A stretch of 45,691 nt of DNA from Chlorobaculum sp. (lineage in GTDB: Bacteria; Bacteroidota; Chlorobiia; Chlorobiales; Chlorobiaceae): assembly GCA_013334655.1 (NCBI GenBank), contig JAAXXD010000012.1, positions 1 to 45,691 on the forward strand. The letters are read 5' to 3'. The translations under genes were made by a program, and so were the position numbers. Below are positions 7,500-18,731 of this stretch, one piece after another. Under the pieces are notes generated by a model, which was given only the letters and a program-made list of their open reading frames with translations, searched no databases and was not told where the DNA came from. The stretch's first letter is position 1, and every line of letters begins with the position of its first letter.

Positions 7500-8282
7500 A
7501 TGCTGATTATACCCGCTATAGATATAAAGGATGGTAAGTGCGTCCGGCTGACCAGGGGTGACTTCGCCCAGAAGAAGATTTATCTCGATAACCCCAGTGA
7601 CATGGCGGTCATCTGGCGGAAGCAGAACGCCAAGATGATCCATGTGGTCGATCTCGACGCCGCGCTCACCGGCGAGACGGTCAACTTCGAGAAGATTCGC
7701 GAGATCGTCAACGTGCTCGACATTCCGATCCAGGTCGGCGGCGGCATCCGCTCCGTCGAGGCGGTCGAGAAGTACCTTGAAATCGGCGTCAGCCGTGTGG
7801 TCATCGGTTCGGCGGCGGTCACCAATCCCGGCCTCATTGTTGATCTGCTCAAAAAGTACCGCCCTTCGCAGATTGTCGTCGGCATCGACGCCGAGCACGG
7901 TATTCCCAAAATCAAAGGGTGGACCGAGAGCAGCAACATGCAGGATTACGAGCTTGCCGCCGAAATGAAGAAGCTCGGCGTCGAGCGCATCATCTACACC
8001 GACATCACCCGCGACGGCATGTTGCAGGGGGTTGGCTACGAGAGCACCAGGCGTTTCGCCGAGAAGGCGGGCATGAAGGTGACGGCGTCGGGCGGCGTGA
8101 CCACCTCCGACGACCTGCACCAACTCCGGTCGCTCGAAAAGTTCGGCGTCGATTCGGTTATCATCGGCAAGGCGCTCTACGAGTGCAACTTCCCGTGCCA
8201 GGAGATGTGGTACGCTTACGAGGGCGGACTCCCCATCGATGGAAATTTTTCCACGGCCCGCAAAAAGGGGTGCTGCTCCTGA
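7500..8282 (+). CDS. hisA: phosphoribosylformimino-5-aminoimidazole carboxamide ribotide isomerase HisA
   Basis: (beta-alpha)8-barrel isomerase (ProFAR to PRFAR) of histidine synthesis. The 260 residues begin MLIIPAIDIKDGKCVRLTRG, where Asp8 is the N-terminal catalytic acid; the second catalytic Asp lies in YTDITRDGM. Both phosphate-binding motifs are present (QVGGGIRS and ASGGVTTSDDL). The C-terminus is a little longer than usual and ends in a Cys-rich tail (KKGCCS). It lies 22 nt after hisH and 39 nt before scpB in the same orientation. Confidence 0.97.
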   Translation: MLIIPAIDIKDGKCVRLTRGDFAQKKIYLDNPSDMAVIWRKQNAKMIHVVDLDAALTGETVNFEKIREIVNVLDIPIQVGGGIRSVEAVEKYLEIGVSRVVIGSAAVTNPGLIVDLLKKYRPSQIVVGIDAEHGIPKIKGWTESSNMQDYELAAEMKKLGVERIIYTDITRDGMLQGVGYESTRRFAEKAGMKVTASGGVTTSDDLHQLRSLEKFGVDSVIIGKALYECNFPCQEMWYAYEGGLPIDGNFSTARKKGCCS

Positions 8283-8321
8283 AGCAGCGCCTCCCTGCTT
8301 GCGAAACCATCGTCAGCCACC

Positions 8322-8945
8322 GTGCAGGAACAGGATCGACAACTCCTCGCAACCATCGAAGCGCTGATCTTCGCCTCCGAGGAGCCGGTCAACCTTCAGA
8401 CGCTCTGCCAGATTACCGGCCAGAACCTCAAGCCGCACGATCTCGACGCGATGGTCGAAGCGCTCAATCGCGATTACGAGGCGACCGGCAGAACCTTCCG
8501 CATTCACGCCATCGCAGGCGGTTACCGCTTTCTGACCGTGCCGGATTTTGGCGACCTTGTCCGAAAACTGCTCGCGCCGGTCATCCAGCGCCGTCTCTCC
8601 CAGTCGATGCTCGAAGTGCTCTCCGTCGTCGCCTGGCACCAGCCGGTCACGAAGGGCGATATTCTGCAAATCCGGGGGGTGAGTCCCGACTACGCCATCG
8701 ACCGCCTGCTCGAACGCGGCCTCGTCGAGGTTCGCGGCAGGTCCGATTCGCCGGGCAGACCGTTGCAGTACGGCACGACCGCCGCTTTTCTCGATCTGTT
8801 CCATCTGCAAAACCTGAAGGATCTTCCCAAATTGCGTGAAATCAAGGAGATACTACAGGAGCACGAGGAACAGCAATACCTGGCCGAAGGCAGTGTGCCG
8901 GTGGCCGACGACGAAGATGTAACCCCACGAACGGAGATTGAATGA
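8322..8945 (+). CDS. scpB: segregation and condensation protein B (ScpB)
   Basis: Winged-helix partner of ScpA and SMC in the bacterial condensin complex that organises and segregates the chromosome. The 207 residues contain two winged-helix units: residues ~1-85 (LLATIEALIFASEEPVNLQ) and ~90-170 (LSQSMLEVLSVVAWHQPVTK, then RGRSDSPGRPLQYGTTAAF, the strongest family signature). The GTG at 8322 gives the expected N-terminus; no upstream ATG fits. The stop overlaps the next gene's start (ATGA, 8942-8945), a coupling with rsuA/rluB-type genes common across bacteria. Confidence 0.95.
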   Translation: MQEQDRQLLATIEALIFASEEPVNLQTLCQITGQNLKPHDLDAMVEALNRDYEATGRTFRIHAIAGGYRFLTVPDFGDLVRKLLAPVIQRRLSQSMLEVLSVVAWHQPVTKGDILQIRGVSPDYAIDRLLERGLVEVRGRSDSPGRPLQYGTTAAFLDLFHLQNLKDLPKLREIKEILQEHEEQQYLAEGSVPVADDEDVTPRTEIE

Positions 8946-9688
8946 AAAAGCAGGCGCAGGAAGAGAAGGTCAGGATCAACAAATATCTCGCCATGTGCGG
9001 CGTCGCTTCGCGCCGGGCCGCCGACCAGATGGTGCTCGAAGGGCGCGTGACCGTCAACGGCCAGCTCGTCGTCGAGCCGGGTTCGAGGGTCGATCCCCGC
9101 AAGGACGAGGTGATCGTCGATGGAAAGCGCATGGCCCAGCCAGAACACAAGAAAGTTTACATCCTCTTCAACAAGCCCCGGAATGTCATCACCACGAGCC
9201 ACGACGAGCGTGACCGCCAGCAGATTCTCGATTTTATCGATGTCCCCGAGCGCGTCTTTCCGGTTGGGCGGCTCGACCGCAAAACCACCGGCCTGTTGCT
9301 TCTGACCAACGACGGCACACTGGCGCATCTGTTGATGCACCCATCGTCGCAGGTGCAGAAGGAGTATCTCGCCGCGCTCGACGAGAAGTTTCCGCCCGCG
9401 ATGCTCCAGAAGCTGACCTGCGGCATGAGGCTCAAGGATACCGGCGAAAAGGTCAGCCCCTGCCGGGCCAAAATCCTCGACGACGGCATGAGCGTGCTCG
9501 TCGGCATCCACGAGGGCAAGAACCACCAGGTGCGACGCATGTTCAGCACTCTCGGTTTCGAGGTCAAGCGGCTCGACCGCGTGGCCTACGCGGGCCTGAC
9601 GCCGGGCGAGTTGCGGCGCGGCGAGTGGCGCTTTCTCTCCCGCAATGAGGTGGAAAAACTCTATCGTTTGTGTGGCGCTCAGCAATAA
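8942..9688 (+). CDS. rluB: 23S rRNA pseudouridine synthase, RsuA/RluB family
   Basis: Isomerises a uridine of ribosomal RNA to pseudouridine. The 248-residue protein has an N-terminal S4 RNA-binding domain (VRINKYLAMCGVASRRAAD, residues ~10-60) and a catalytic domain in which Asp112 of GRLDRKTTGLLLLTNDG is the family nucleophile. GIHEGKNHQVRRMF is the conserved RNA-contact motif. Placement after scpB and the S4 domain favour RluB, which modifies 23S rRNA helix 89, over RsuA or RluF, but sequence alone does not fix the target. A short GC stem near 9696-9718 follows, too weak to call a terminator. Confidence 0.92.
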   Translation: MKKQAQEEKVRINKYLAMCGVASRRAADQMVLEGRVTVNGQLVVEPGSRVDPRKDEVIVDGKRMAQPEHKKVYILFNKPRNVITTSHDERDRQQILDFIDVPERVFPVGRLDRKTTGLLLLTNDGTLAHLLMHPSSQVQKEYLAALDEKFPPAMLQKLTCGMRLKDTGEKVSPCRAKILDDGMSVLVGIHEGKNHQVRRMFSTLGFEVKRLDRVAYAGLTPGELRRGEWRFLSRNEVEKLYRLCGAQQ

Positions 9689-9762
9689 CTATATTTGACA
9701 AGCCCCGTTCGATGTGACGGGCAAATCGCCTTTTTCTCCCCAACCTTCATCGACCCCTTGCG

Positions 9763-11769
9763 ATGAACACGACATACTCTACCTGGCTGCGCCGTCTGAC
9801 GGCGGCGGCCCTGCTTTGTGCATCCGTGACTGCGCCAATTCCGGCGCGGGCTGCCGACTCTTTTGAAGAGCTGCTCGACCGTTCCGAGTCCGGAGGCAAT
9901 GCTGAAGCGCTTTTCAGCGATCTCGAAGATTTGCGCCGGGACAAAATCCCCGTCAATCTCGCCACCGAGGAGCGACTGCTCGAACTGCCGCTGCTCTCCG
10001 CCGCCGATGCCGCCAGGGTCATCGACTGGCGGCGAGAGCGCGGGCCGATTGGCTCCGCATCCGAACTTGAAGCCGTGATTGGCGCTGATGCCGCCCGCCG
10101 TCTCGCGCCGTATCTCTCCTACGAGATGCCTCGCTCCGAGAGCAAGAAGAATAAGGAGTCTCGTGGCGCTCTCAAAGGCAACGTCATCGGCAGGGCTTTC
10201 TGGGAGAGTCCGCCGAGGGCCGGGATCGAGAGCGGCAAGTATGCCGGAGGCAACCGCCATGTGTACAGCCGCGTGCAGGCCGCCACGCCGCATTATGGCG
10301 TACATCTGCTTCAGGAGAGCGACATTGGCGAGCCGCAGTTCGACGACTTTCTCTCGTTCAACGTCCATGCCGAGCGGATCGGCATCCTGACGCAGGCGGT
10401 TGCCGGAAATTACACGCTCAGTTTCGGTCAGGGGTTGCTCTTCGGCCAGGGGCGCTACTTTTTCAAAGGCTCGGACGCCATCGACGGCGTGCTGTTCTTC
10501 GCCCGCGGGCTCCGCCCCTACAACTCGGCGGGCGAGGACAACTTCCTGCAAGGCGCGGCGGCGACGCTCTCGCCGGGGCCATTCGAAGTGACGGCATTTA
10601 CGTCGCGCAACAAGCTTGATGCGACCATCAAGAATGGCGTGGTCACGAGCATTGCAACGGACGGCTATCATCGTACGGAGAACGAGCTGAAAAAAAAGGA
10701 TGCCCTCACTCAGGAGGTCAAGGGCGTGAATATCCGCTACCGGTATCGCGCAGGAGATTTGAACGCCGCTATCGGCGCGACATGGGCGAGCCTCCGGTAT
10801 GGTTTGCCGCTCGAATCGCTTGGCCTCAAGTGCGGCAGTGAACTCGCATCGGTCGAGGCGAGCGCCGTCTATCACAATGTGCAGGCTTTCAGCGAGGCCT
10901 CCTATGCGAAGGAGTCCGACGCCTTGTCGTGGATATGCGGCGTTCAGGCCGATCTGGCCGAGGGAATTTCCGGCGTAGTCTCCATGCGTGACTACGCTGT
11001 CGAATATTTTTCCCCTTTTTCCGCCGCGTTTTCCGAGCGGGGTGACAATGCCGCGAACGAAAGCGGCCTCTATTTTGGTCTGAAGGCCAGAGCGCTCGAC
11101 AACCTGACCCTTGCCGCCTCGTACGACAGTTTCAGATTTCCGATACTCGACAGGCGGTTTTACGCCTTACCATCATCGGGCAACGATGAACGGCTCTACG
11201 CGACCTGGAAGCCGAACCGCTGGATGACCTTGGATGCGATGTATCAGCACAAGGAGAAAGAGGAGGCCAAAAAGCAGTACGATGCCGACGCCAAGCGCTC
11301 GTATTACATGCCAGTGCCCAAAATCACCAACCGGGCGCAGATCGCCCTGACGGCCCGATGTTCTTCGAGCATCATGCTGAAATCTCGAGCCGCGTTCAAG
11401 AGCCTCCGGAGCCACTTCATCAGCGGAGTCGAAAGCGAAGAGGGGTGGCTCCTCTACCAGCAACTCAACTGGAAAACCGGCCCCGTCACCCTCAAAACCC
11501 GCCTGGCCCGCTTCGACACCGACAGTTACGACGCTGCCCTTTATGCCTACGAAGACGACCTGCCGCTGGTGTACACGCTCAACGCTTACTACGGACGGGG
11601 CAAAGCGTGGTTCATTGTGCTCGACTTCGAGCCAGTGAAAAACTTCAACCTGACCGCCAAATACGAAACGACGTGGTACGACAATCGCGACACATTCGGC
11701 AGCGACTCCGACCTCCGCAACACCTCTTCGCCAGCCTCGTATCACGTGGGTTGTATGCTGAAGTTTTAG
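9763..11769 (+). CDS. helix-hairpin-helix domain protein with probable outer-membrane beta barrel
   Basis: A 668-residue envelope protein of unknown function. Residues 1-30 are a signal peptide (hydrophobic core LTAAALLCASVTAPI, cleavage near ARAADS). Residues ~60-125 contain a ComEA-like helix-hairpin-helix (IPVNLATEERLLELPLLSAA, then IGSASELEAVIGADAARRL). The remaining ~540 residues are alternating short strands rich in Tyr, Phe and Gly (GNYTLSFGQGLLFGQGRYFF, FNLTAKYETTWYDN) and end in an aromatic residue (SYHVGCMLKF), all features of a large barrel. An HhH domain fused to an outer-membrane protein occurs in Bacteroidetes and Chlorobi and would be periplasmic. DNA uptake is a guess based on ComEA, nothing more. 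A 74-nt gap separates it from rluB. Confidence 0.8.
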   Translation: MNTTYSTWLRRLTAAALLCASVTAPIPARAADSFEELLDRSESGGNAEALFSDLEDLRRDKIPVNLATEERLLELPLLSAADAARVIDWRRERGPIGSASELEAVIGADAARRLAPYLSYEMPRSESKKNKESRGALKGNVIGRAFWESPPRAGIESGKYAGGNRHVYSRVQAATPHYGVHLLQESDIGEPQFDDFLSFNVHAERIGILTQAVAGNYTLSFGQGLLFGQGRYFFKGSDAIDGVLFFARGLRPYNSAGEDNFLQGAAATLSPGPFEVTAFTSRNKLDATIKNGVVTSIATDGYHRTENELKKKDALTQEVKGVNIRYRYRAGDLNAAIGATWASLRYGLPLESLGLKCGSELASVEASAVYHNVQAFSEASYAKESDALSWICGVQADLAEGISGVVSMRDYAVEYFSPFSAAFSERGDNAANESGLYFGLKARALDNLTLAASYDSFRFPILDRRFYALPSSGNDERLYATWKPNRWMTLDAMYQHKEKEEAKKQYDADAKRSYYMPVPKITNRAQIALTARCSSSIMLKSRAAFKSLRSHFISGVESEEGWLLYQQLNWKTGPVTLKTRLARFDTDSYDAALYAYEDDLPLVYTLNAYYGRGKAWFIVLDFEPVKNFNLTAKYETTWYDNRDTFGSDSDLRNTSSPASYHVGCMLKF

Positions 11770-11977
11770 GCTGGAATGGTATTGATTCGCTGAAAAATCA
11801 GTACGATTTTTTCAGGACGCTATTATTTAGCCGTCATGGATGAGATGCTCGCCGATCCGGCGTGCTGAACATCGCGGAAGACAGCCTGGCTTTTGGAATA
11901 ATTTTCGCCTCGACTACACTTTCTTTTTACTACATTAAACCGTTGCGTTTCCCCTAACCCCTTCGCAGCCATACATA

Positions 11978-12568
11978 ATGAATCCAGAACACCCGACCCC
12001 CGAGCAGGGCGGTTACAGTGAGCTTGAAAGCTTCAAGGCCGCGCGACTGCTCTATGATGTAACCGTGCGATTTTGCAACCGTTACATCGAAAAGCGTAAC
12101 CGCTCGCATGAACAGATGATCCTGGCCGCCCGTTACGGCGTCCAGAACATTGTAAAAGGCTGGCTCGCTTCCGCCACTTTGAAAACGACAGAACTCACGC
12201 TGGCCCGGGTTGCGCGGGCAAGCCTGGAAGAGCTTCGGCTCGAATACGAGAACTTTCTGCGTCAGAATAATATGCCGGTCTGGCCCTACAATGACCGGCG
12301 ACGCAAAAAGCTGACAGGCCATCGTTGCGCCACCGTCGATGAATTCGCGCTTTGGGTGCTGCAAGAGCACAAGCGGCAGTCGAGCTTACAAAGTTCATCC
12401 GCACCCTCCCTGCCCGAGATCACCGCCAATGCCGCTCTCACGCTCATCATGGTCGCGCGAAATCTCCTCGACCAGCAGATCGAGACGCTTATGCAAGACT
12501 TCCAGGTCGAGGAACGTTTTTTTGCAAGAGGATACCCCGTATGTACGCCCACGCTTGAGTTCATCTGA
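11978..12568 (+). CDS. four-helix-bundle suffix domain protein (S23/IVP-related)
   Basis: A 196-residue soluble, largely helical protein. SFKAARLLYDVTVRFCNRYI, HEQMILAARYGVQNIVKGW and ELTLARVARASLEELRLEYE match the four-helix-bundle family related to the protein of 23S rRNA intervening sequences, in particular the suffix domain that often follows it. Family members usually read about NIVEGSxAS where this one has NIVKGWLASAT. Function is unknown for the family; it is not here inside an rRNA gene. It ends 68 nt before glyA, which converges on it, with a bidirectional terminator between. The 208-nt stretch upstream holds no feature I can name. Confidence 0.75.
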   Translation: MNPEHPTPEQGGYSELESFKAARLLYDVTVRFCNRYIEKRNRSHEQMILAARYGVQNIVKGWLASATLKTTELTLARVARASLEELRLEYENFLRQNNMPVWPYNDRRRKKLTGHRCATVDEFALWVLQEHKRQSSLQSSSAPSLPEITANAALTLIMVARNLLDQQIETLMQDFQVEERFFARGYPVCTPTLEFI

Positions 12569-12576
12569 CAGAAATG

Positions 12577-12615
12577 AAAAAAGGCCGGTAACCTTTGCGA
12601 GGTACCAGCCTTTTT
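12577..12615. terminator. bidirectional intrinsic terminator between convergent genes
   Basis: AAAAAGGCCGGTAACCT and AGGTACCAGCCTTTTT pair around a TTGCG loop with one mismatch and one bulge. A-run and T-run flank the stem on both sides, so it can stop transcripts of the four-helix-bundle gene (plus) and of glyA (minus). Confidence 0.85.
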
Positions 12616-12635
12616 ATTGTTTTGTCGCTTGTCGA

Positions 12636-13958
12636 TCAGACGAGCGAGCCGTAGTCGTTGAGGGGGAAGCCGAGGCAGAGTTCGCGAACTTCCGAGCGGA
12701 CGGCTTTGCAGACCTCCGACACATTGGCGTCGTTGGCGGCGCTGATGACGCGGTCGATGAGTACGACGATCTTTTCGCTTTCGGCGACCTTCATGCCGCG
12801 GGTGGTCATGGCCGGGGTGCCGACGCGGATGCCGCTCGTGACGAAAGGCGATTTGTCGTCGAAGGGCACCATGTTCTTGTTGACCGTGATGCCTGCCTCG
12901 TGCAAGAGGTTCTCGGCAACCTTGCCGGTGACGTTCTTGTTGCGCAGGTCGAGCAGCATGAGGTGGTTCTTCGTGCCGCCGCTGACGATGTGGTAGTCGG
13001 CTGCGAGGAACTTCGCGGCCATCGCGGCGGCGTTCTCCTTGATCTGCTGCGCGTAGGCCTTGAACTCGGGCTGGAGCGCTTCGCCAAAGGCCACCGCCTT
13101 TCCGGCGATGATGTGCATGAGCGGGCCGCCCTGGATGCCGGGCATCACCTCGGCGTCCATCACCTCGGACATCATCTTGACGCGGGGGCCGTTCTTGGTG
13201 TTGATGGTCAGTCCCATCGGGTTCTCGAAGTCCTTGCCCATCATGATCATGCCGCCGCGCGGGCCGCGCAGGGTTTTGTGGGTGGTGGTGGTGACGAAGT
13301 GGCAGTGCGGCATCGGGTCGGCGGAGAGGCCAGCGGCGACGAGGCCCGCCGGGTGGGCGATGTCGGCCATGAGCAGTGCGCCGACCTTGTCGGCAATCTC
13401 GCGGAACGCCTTGAAGTCGAAGCCCTGCGAGTAGGCGCTCGCACCGGTGATGATCAGTTTCGGCTTCACTTTGAGCGCCAGCTCTTCGGCCTTGTTCATG
13501 TCGATGATGCCGGTCTCTTTATCGACGCCGTAGGAGTGCGCGTCGAACATCTGGCCGGAGAAGTTGACCGGGCTGCCGTGAGTCAGGTGACCGCCGTGCG
13601 AGAGGTCGAGGCCCATGATGGCGTCGCCCGGCTTGAGCACGGCGAAGAGCACCGCCATGTTGGCGCTGGAGCCGGAGTGCGGCTGCACGTTGACGTAGTC
13701 GCAGCCGAAGAGCTTTTTGGCGCGGTCGCGGGCGAGGTTCTCGGCCACATCGACGAACTCGCAGCCACCGTAGTATCGCTTGCCGGGGTACCCCTCGGCG
13801 TACTTGTTGGTCATCACCGAGCCGCACGCCTCCATGACCGCCTTGCTGGTGAAGTTCTCCGAAGCGATCAGTTCGAGGGTCTCGGTCTGGCGTTTCGTTT
13901 CGTTGGCAATCGACTCGAAAACCTCTGGATCGAGCCGTTTCAGAATATCGTTGTCCAT
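12636..13958 (-). CDS. glyA: serine hydroxymethyltransferase
   Basis: PLP enzyme interconverting serine and glycine with tetrahydrofolate, feeding one-carbon metabolism. The 440-residue length is slightly longer than the usual 415-430. Motifs include [16 protein letters not shown], the tetrapyrrole-like glycine motif [11 protein letters not shown], the cofactor-contact [24 protein letters not shown], and the PLP lysine Lys228 in [14 protein letters not shown]. It lies 24 nt after ribBA on the same strand, so the two are probably co-transcribed. Confidence 0.97.
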   Translation of the reverse strand: MDNDILKRLDPEVFESIANETKRQTETLELIASENFTSKAVMEACGSVMTNKYAEGYPGKRYYGGCEFVDVAENLARDRAKKLFGCDYVNVQPHSGSSANMAVLFAVLKPGDAIMGLDLSHGGHLTHGSPVNFSGQMFDAHSYGVDKETGIIDMNKAEELALKVKPKLIITGASAYSQGFDFKAFREIADKVGALLMADIAHPAGLVAAGLSADPMPHCHFVTTTTHKTLRGPRGGMIMMGKDFENPMGLTINTKNGPRVKMMSEVMDAEVMPGIQGGPLMHIIAGKAVAFGEALQPEFKAYAQQIKENAAAMAAKFLAADYHIVSGGTKNHLMLLDLRNKNVTGKVAENLLHEAGITVNKNMVPFDDKSPFVTSGIRVGTPAMTTRGMKVAESEKIVVLIDRVISAANDANVSEVCKAVRSEVRELCLGFPLNDYGSLV

Positions 13959-13982
13959 CGTCTGTCCTTCTCCCGGTGGAGT

Positions 13983-15263
13983 TTATTGTTTGTTATGCTG
14001 TTTCAACTGCTCATCGGCCAGGCGCTCGAAAATGATGCGATCGTTACCGGAAACCGATTCGATCATGTGACCGAGCTTGTCGCGTTTGGTCTGAAGATAC
14101 TGAAGATTCACTTCGTTCGGTTCTATTTCAAGCGGTACGCGCTCGACGATTTCGAGGCCGTACCCTTCGAGGCCAACGATCTTTTTCGGATTGTTGGTCA
14201 TCAGCTTCATCTTCCTGACGCCGAGGTCCTGCAAAATCTGCGCGCCGATGCCGTAGTCGCGCAGGTCGGCCTTGAAGCCGAGCTTCTCGTTCGCCTCGAC
14301 CGTGTCGAACCCCTCGTCCTGGAGGTTGTACGCCTTGAGCTTGTTGATGAGGCCGATACCGCGTCCCTCCTGCATGAGGTAGACGAGCACTCCGCGCCCC
14401 TCCTTCTGGATCATGCGCATGGCCGTTTCGAGCTGGTGGCCGCAGTCGCAGCGGAGCGAGCCGAAGGTGTCGCCCGTGGCGCACTGCGAGTGCACCCGAA
14501 CCAGCACCGGCTCGCCGTCGGACACGTCGCCCTTGACGAAGGCGATGTGGTTCTGCTGATCGACGATGGTTTCGTAAGCGATGAGGTTGAAGTCGCCGTG
14601 CGCGGTCGGAAGCTTCGACTCGACGGCGCGGTGCACGAGCTTGCTCTGCTGCATCCGGTAAGCCACGAGATCCTTGATGGTGACGAGCTTCATGCCGAGC
14701 TTCTCCTTGAGCTTCAAGAGCTCCGGGAGGCGGGCCATGCTGCCGTCGTCGTGCAGAATTTCGCAGAGCAGACCAGCGGGCTGGCAACCGGCGAGGCGGC
14801 AGAGATCGACGGCGGCCTCGGTGTGGCCGACCCTGCGGAGCACGCCGCCATCCATCGCACGGAGCGGGAAGATGTGGCCGGGACGCGAGAAGTCGTCCGC
14901 CGTGCATGAGGGATCGGCGATCATCTTGAGGGTCATGTAGCGGTCGTAGGCCGAAATGCCCGTCGTGACCCCTTCGGCGATGGCGTCGATGGAGACGGTG
15001 AAATTGGTTTCGTGCTGCGAGGTGTTGCGCTGCACCATTGGTTCGAGCTGCAACTCGCGGGCGCGCTGCATGGGGATGGCCACGCAGAGCAGGCCTCGGG
15101 CCTCCTTGGTGATGAAGTTCACCATCTCGGAGGTGACGTGCTCGGCGGCGGCGATGAAATCGCCTTCATCCTCGCGGTCTTCATCATCGACGACGATGAC
15201 CAGCTTGCCGTTCCTGATGTCTTCGAGGGCCGATGCTATGGAATCGAACTGTTTGTTACTCAT
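13983..15263 (-). CDS. ribBA: bifunctional 3,4-dihydroxy-2-butanone-4-phosphate synthase / GTP cyclohydrolase II
   Basis: Supplies both precursors of riboflavin synthesis. Residues 1-205 are the RibB domain with the acidic Mg2+ loop [11 protein letters not shown] (from Asp26) and [11 protein letters not shown]. Residues 210-426 are the RibA domain with the zinc cysteines Cys261, Cys272 and Cys274 ([19 protein letters not shown]) and the GTP-binding segment [11 protein letters not shown]. Length (426) is normal. It heads a run with glyA. I looked for an FMN riboswitch in 15264-15494 and saw none. The divergent carB gene starts 231 nt away, and promoters for both must be in that gap. Confidence 0.97.
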   Translation of the reverse strand: MSNKQFDSIASALEDIRNGKLVIVVDDEDREDEGDFIAAAEHVTSEMVNFITKEARGLLCVAIPMQRARELQLEPMVQRNTSQHETNFTVSIDAIAEGVTTGISAYDRYMTLKMIADPSCTADDFSRPGHIFPLRAMDGGVLRRVGHTEAAVDLCRLAGCQPAGLLCEILHDDGSMARLPELLKLKEKLGMKLVTIKDLVAYRMQQSKLVHRAVESKLPTAHGDFNLIAYETIVDQQNHIAFVKGDVSDGEPVLVRVHSQCATGDTFGSLRCDCGHQLETAMRMIQKEGRGVLVYLMQEGRGIGLINKLKAYNLQDEGFDTVEANEKLGFKADLRDYGIGAQILQDLGVRKMKLMTNNPKKIVGLEGYGLEIVERVPLEIEPNEVNLQYLQTKRDKLGHMIESVSGNDRIIFERLADEQLKQHNKQ

Positions 15264-15494
15264 CGCGATTCTGATAAATGCTTGGATTGCCGGACAGAAA
15301 TTACACGAAAAGAAACAATATAACAGGAATAGTGGAAAAAAATTCCGAAGCGCGTTTCTGATTTGCGGCGTCGTCCAATGGGGAACTTTGAGTTCGGAGG
15401 CCTATTTATTATACTGCGTCGGTTTTCAAGTACGGCCATGAATTGTTACCTTCCGTGACGCTCTTCCAATCATGATTTACCAATACGACGCTGC

Positions 15495-17351
<1,857 letters not shown>

Positions 17352-17374
17352 TTGCTTTTTAAAGAAGGGAGGTA

Positions 17375-17449
17375 CAAGGACTTCAGGGACAGCAGGGACG
17401 AAGAGCTTTTTCTTGCCCTTGCAGTCCTTGAAGTCCCTGCTGTCCCTTG
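17375..17449. repeat. 9-nt-period inverted array (GGGAC type)
   Basis: Left arm units AAGGACTTC, AGGGACAGC, AGGGACGAA face a right arm reading (on the opposite strand) AAGGGACAGC, AGGGACTTC, AAGGACTGC, so the two arms can pair into a long imperfect hairpin. It begins about 24 nt after the carB stop and may act as a terminator or processing hairpin. The same 9-nt design recurs at 23492, 26239, 31484 and 35191. Confidence 0.65.
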
Positions 17450-17541
17450 CTTCTCGCCTGCGATTGCGCCACGCTCCTCAATGTCGCCGCCGTTCATTAT
17501 CTTGCCTGTAGCATCACTCATCAACGAGACCCGTTACATTC

Positions 17542-18033
17542 ATGTCCACCACTCCGACCATCGCCGCTCTGCTCGACGAATCGATACAGCTCGAACTCAA
17601 TCTTGCCAGGCTGTACACCCTTTTCAACGACCGGTTCGAAGAGGACGAGGAGTTCTGGTGGCAGCTTTCGATGGAGGAGCGCAGCCATGCGGCCTTGCTC
17701 CAGCAGGAGAAGAAGCAGCCGCAGCCATTGCAGTTTTTCCCGGAGAATCTGCTTTCCAAGGATCTCGACGCCCTGAAGGCCAACAACGCCCGCATTCTGG
17801 CCGAAGCCGAGCGCTTCGCCGCCGCACCCTTCTCGCGCGAACAGGCGCTGAACCTCGCACTGCACATCGAGATGTCCGCCGGAGAGGCTCACTTCCAGGA
17901 GTTCATGGAGAGCGAAACCGGTTCCTTGACGGCTGACCTCTTCAAGCAGCTCGCCAGCGAAGACCAGAACCACGCCAAACGCATCCGCGAATACATGAAG
18001 GAGCAGGGCGTCAAGGTTGACAAGAGCGCCTGA
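17542..18033 (+). CDS. rubrerythrin/ferritin-like diiron protein
   Basis: A 163-residue four-helix-bundle protein. Helix 1 carries a Glu ligand (SIQLELNLARLYTLF), helix 2 the ExxH pair (EERSHAALL), helix 3 a Glu (HIEMSAGEAHFQEFM) and helix 4 a second ExxH-like pair (SEDQNHAKRIREYM), consistent with a ferritin-like diiron site. It lacks the C-terminal rubredoxin domain of classical rubrerythrin. A role in iron handling or peroxide removal is inferred from the fold. A ferritin gene follows after 105 nt. Confidence 0.75.
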   Translation: MSTTPTIAALLDESIQLELNLARLYTLFNDRFEEDEEFWWQLSMEERSHAALLQQEKKQPQPLQFFPENLLSKDLDALKANNARILAEAERFAAAPFSREQALNLALHIEMSAGEAHFQEFMESETGSLTADLFKQLASEDQNHAKRIREYMKEQGVKVDKSA

Positions 18034-18138
18034 GAACAGGGCGCTGAAACGATCAGCCGCCCTGCATGGTTGAGATTCATCAGATAACCGTAAGCGAGTC
18101 TGGAATGATCAGACAACAACCATCTGAGGAATAATGCC

Positions 18139-18633
18139 ATGTTCAGTAAGAAACTTCAGCAAGCATTCAACGAACAGATCAACCACGAGCTGGCTTCGGC
18201 CTATCTCTATCTGTCGATGGCCGCCTATGCCCATTCGATGAACCTGCCCGGATTCGCGCACTGGCTCGAATTCCAGTACAAGGAGGAGCAGGGCCATGCC
18301 ATGAAACTCTACAAATTCGTCAACGAACGGGGCGGGAAAGTGGAACTGTTTGCCATTTCCCAGCCTGCATCGGAGTTCAAATCACCGGCACACCTGTTCG
18401 AGGAGGTCTTGAAACACGAGCGGAAAATCACCGCTCTGATCGGTCGCCTGTACGAAACCGCTGTCGATGAGAAGGATTACGCCGCCCAGGTGCACCTGCA
18501 CTGGTTCATCGAGGAGCAGGTCGAAGAGGAGGCTGCCGCAAGCGAGATTCTCGAAACCATCAGGATGGCGGGTGAAAAGGGCCACGCCCTGATCATGATG
18601 GATCGTCAGCTCGCCCGTCGCGGCATGAACTGA
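18139..18633 (+). CDS. ftnA: non-haem ferritin
   Basis: Iron-storage protein that assembles into a 24-subunit cytoplasmic shell and oxidises Fe2+. The 164 residues match bacterial Ftn[21 protein letters not shown] (Glu17), [18 protein letters not shown] (Glu and His of the ferroxidase site), [16 protein letters not shown] (Glu94 region) and [17 protein letters not shown]. It follows another ferritin-like gene and ends in front of a clear intrinsic terminator. Confidence 0.93.
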   Translation: MFSKKLQQAFNEQINHELASAYLYLSMAAYAHSMNLPGFAHWLEFQYKEEQGHAMKLYKFVNERGGKVELFAISQPASEFKSPAHLFEEVLKHERKITALIGRLYETAVDEKDYAAQVHLHWFIEEQVEEEAAASEILETIRMAGEKGHALIMMDRQLARRGMN

Positions 18634-18671
18634 TCCGGTGAAGGACACTCCCTTCTGCGCGATGAAAACGT

Positions 18672-18702
18672 GAACCCTGACATGAGTCAGGGTTCTTTTT
18701 TT
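18672..18702 (+). terminator. intrinsic terminator after ftnA
   Basis: Perfect 10-bp stem GAACCCTGAC / GTCAGGGTTC with an ATGA loop, followed by seven T. It lies 39 nt after the ferritin stop. Confidence 0.93.
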
Positions 18703-18731
18703 ACTTACGGATTGACAATCGGGCGATTTCG

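Noticed and set aside
9696-9740. Hairpin GCCCCGT / ACGGGC after rluB as a terminator
   Set aside because: The stem is short and the T-run follows only after a further 10 or so bases; not strong enough to list.
12339-14909. Plus-strand open frame of 856 codons antisense to glyA and ribBA
   Set aside because: It is the mirror of two well-conserved enzymes in GC-rich DNA, has a Val/Asp/His-rich composition typical of such shadows, and shows no domain.
15264-15494. FMN riboswitch upstream of ribBA
   Set aside because: The conserved RFN boxes are not visible on the minus strand; only promoter-like AT-rich DNA is seen.
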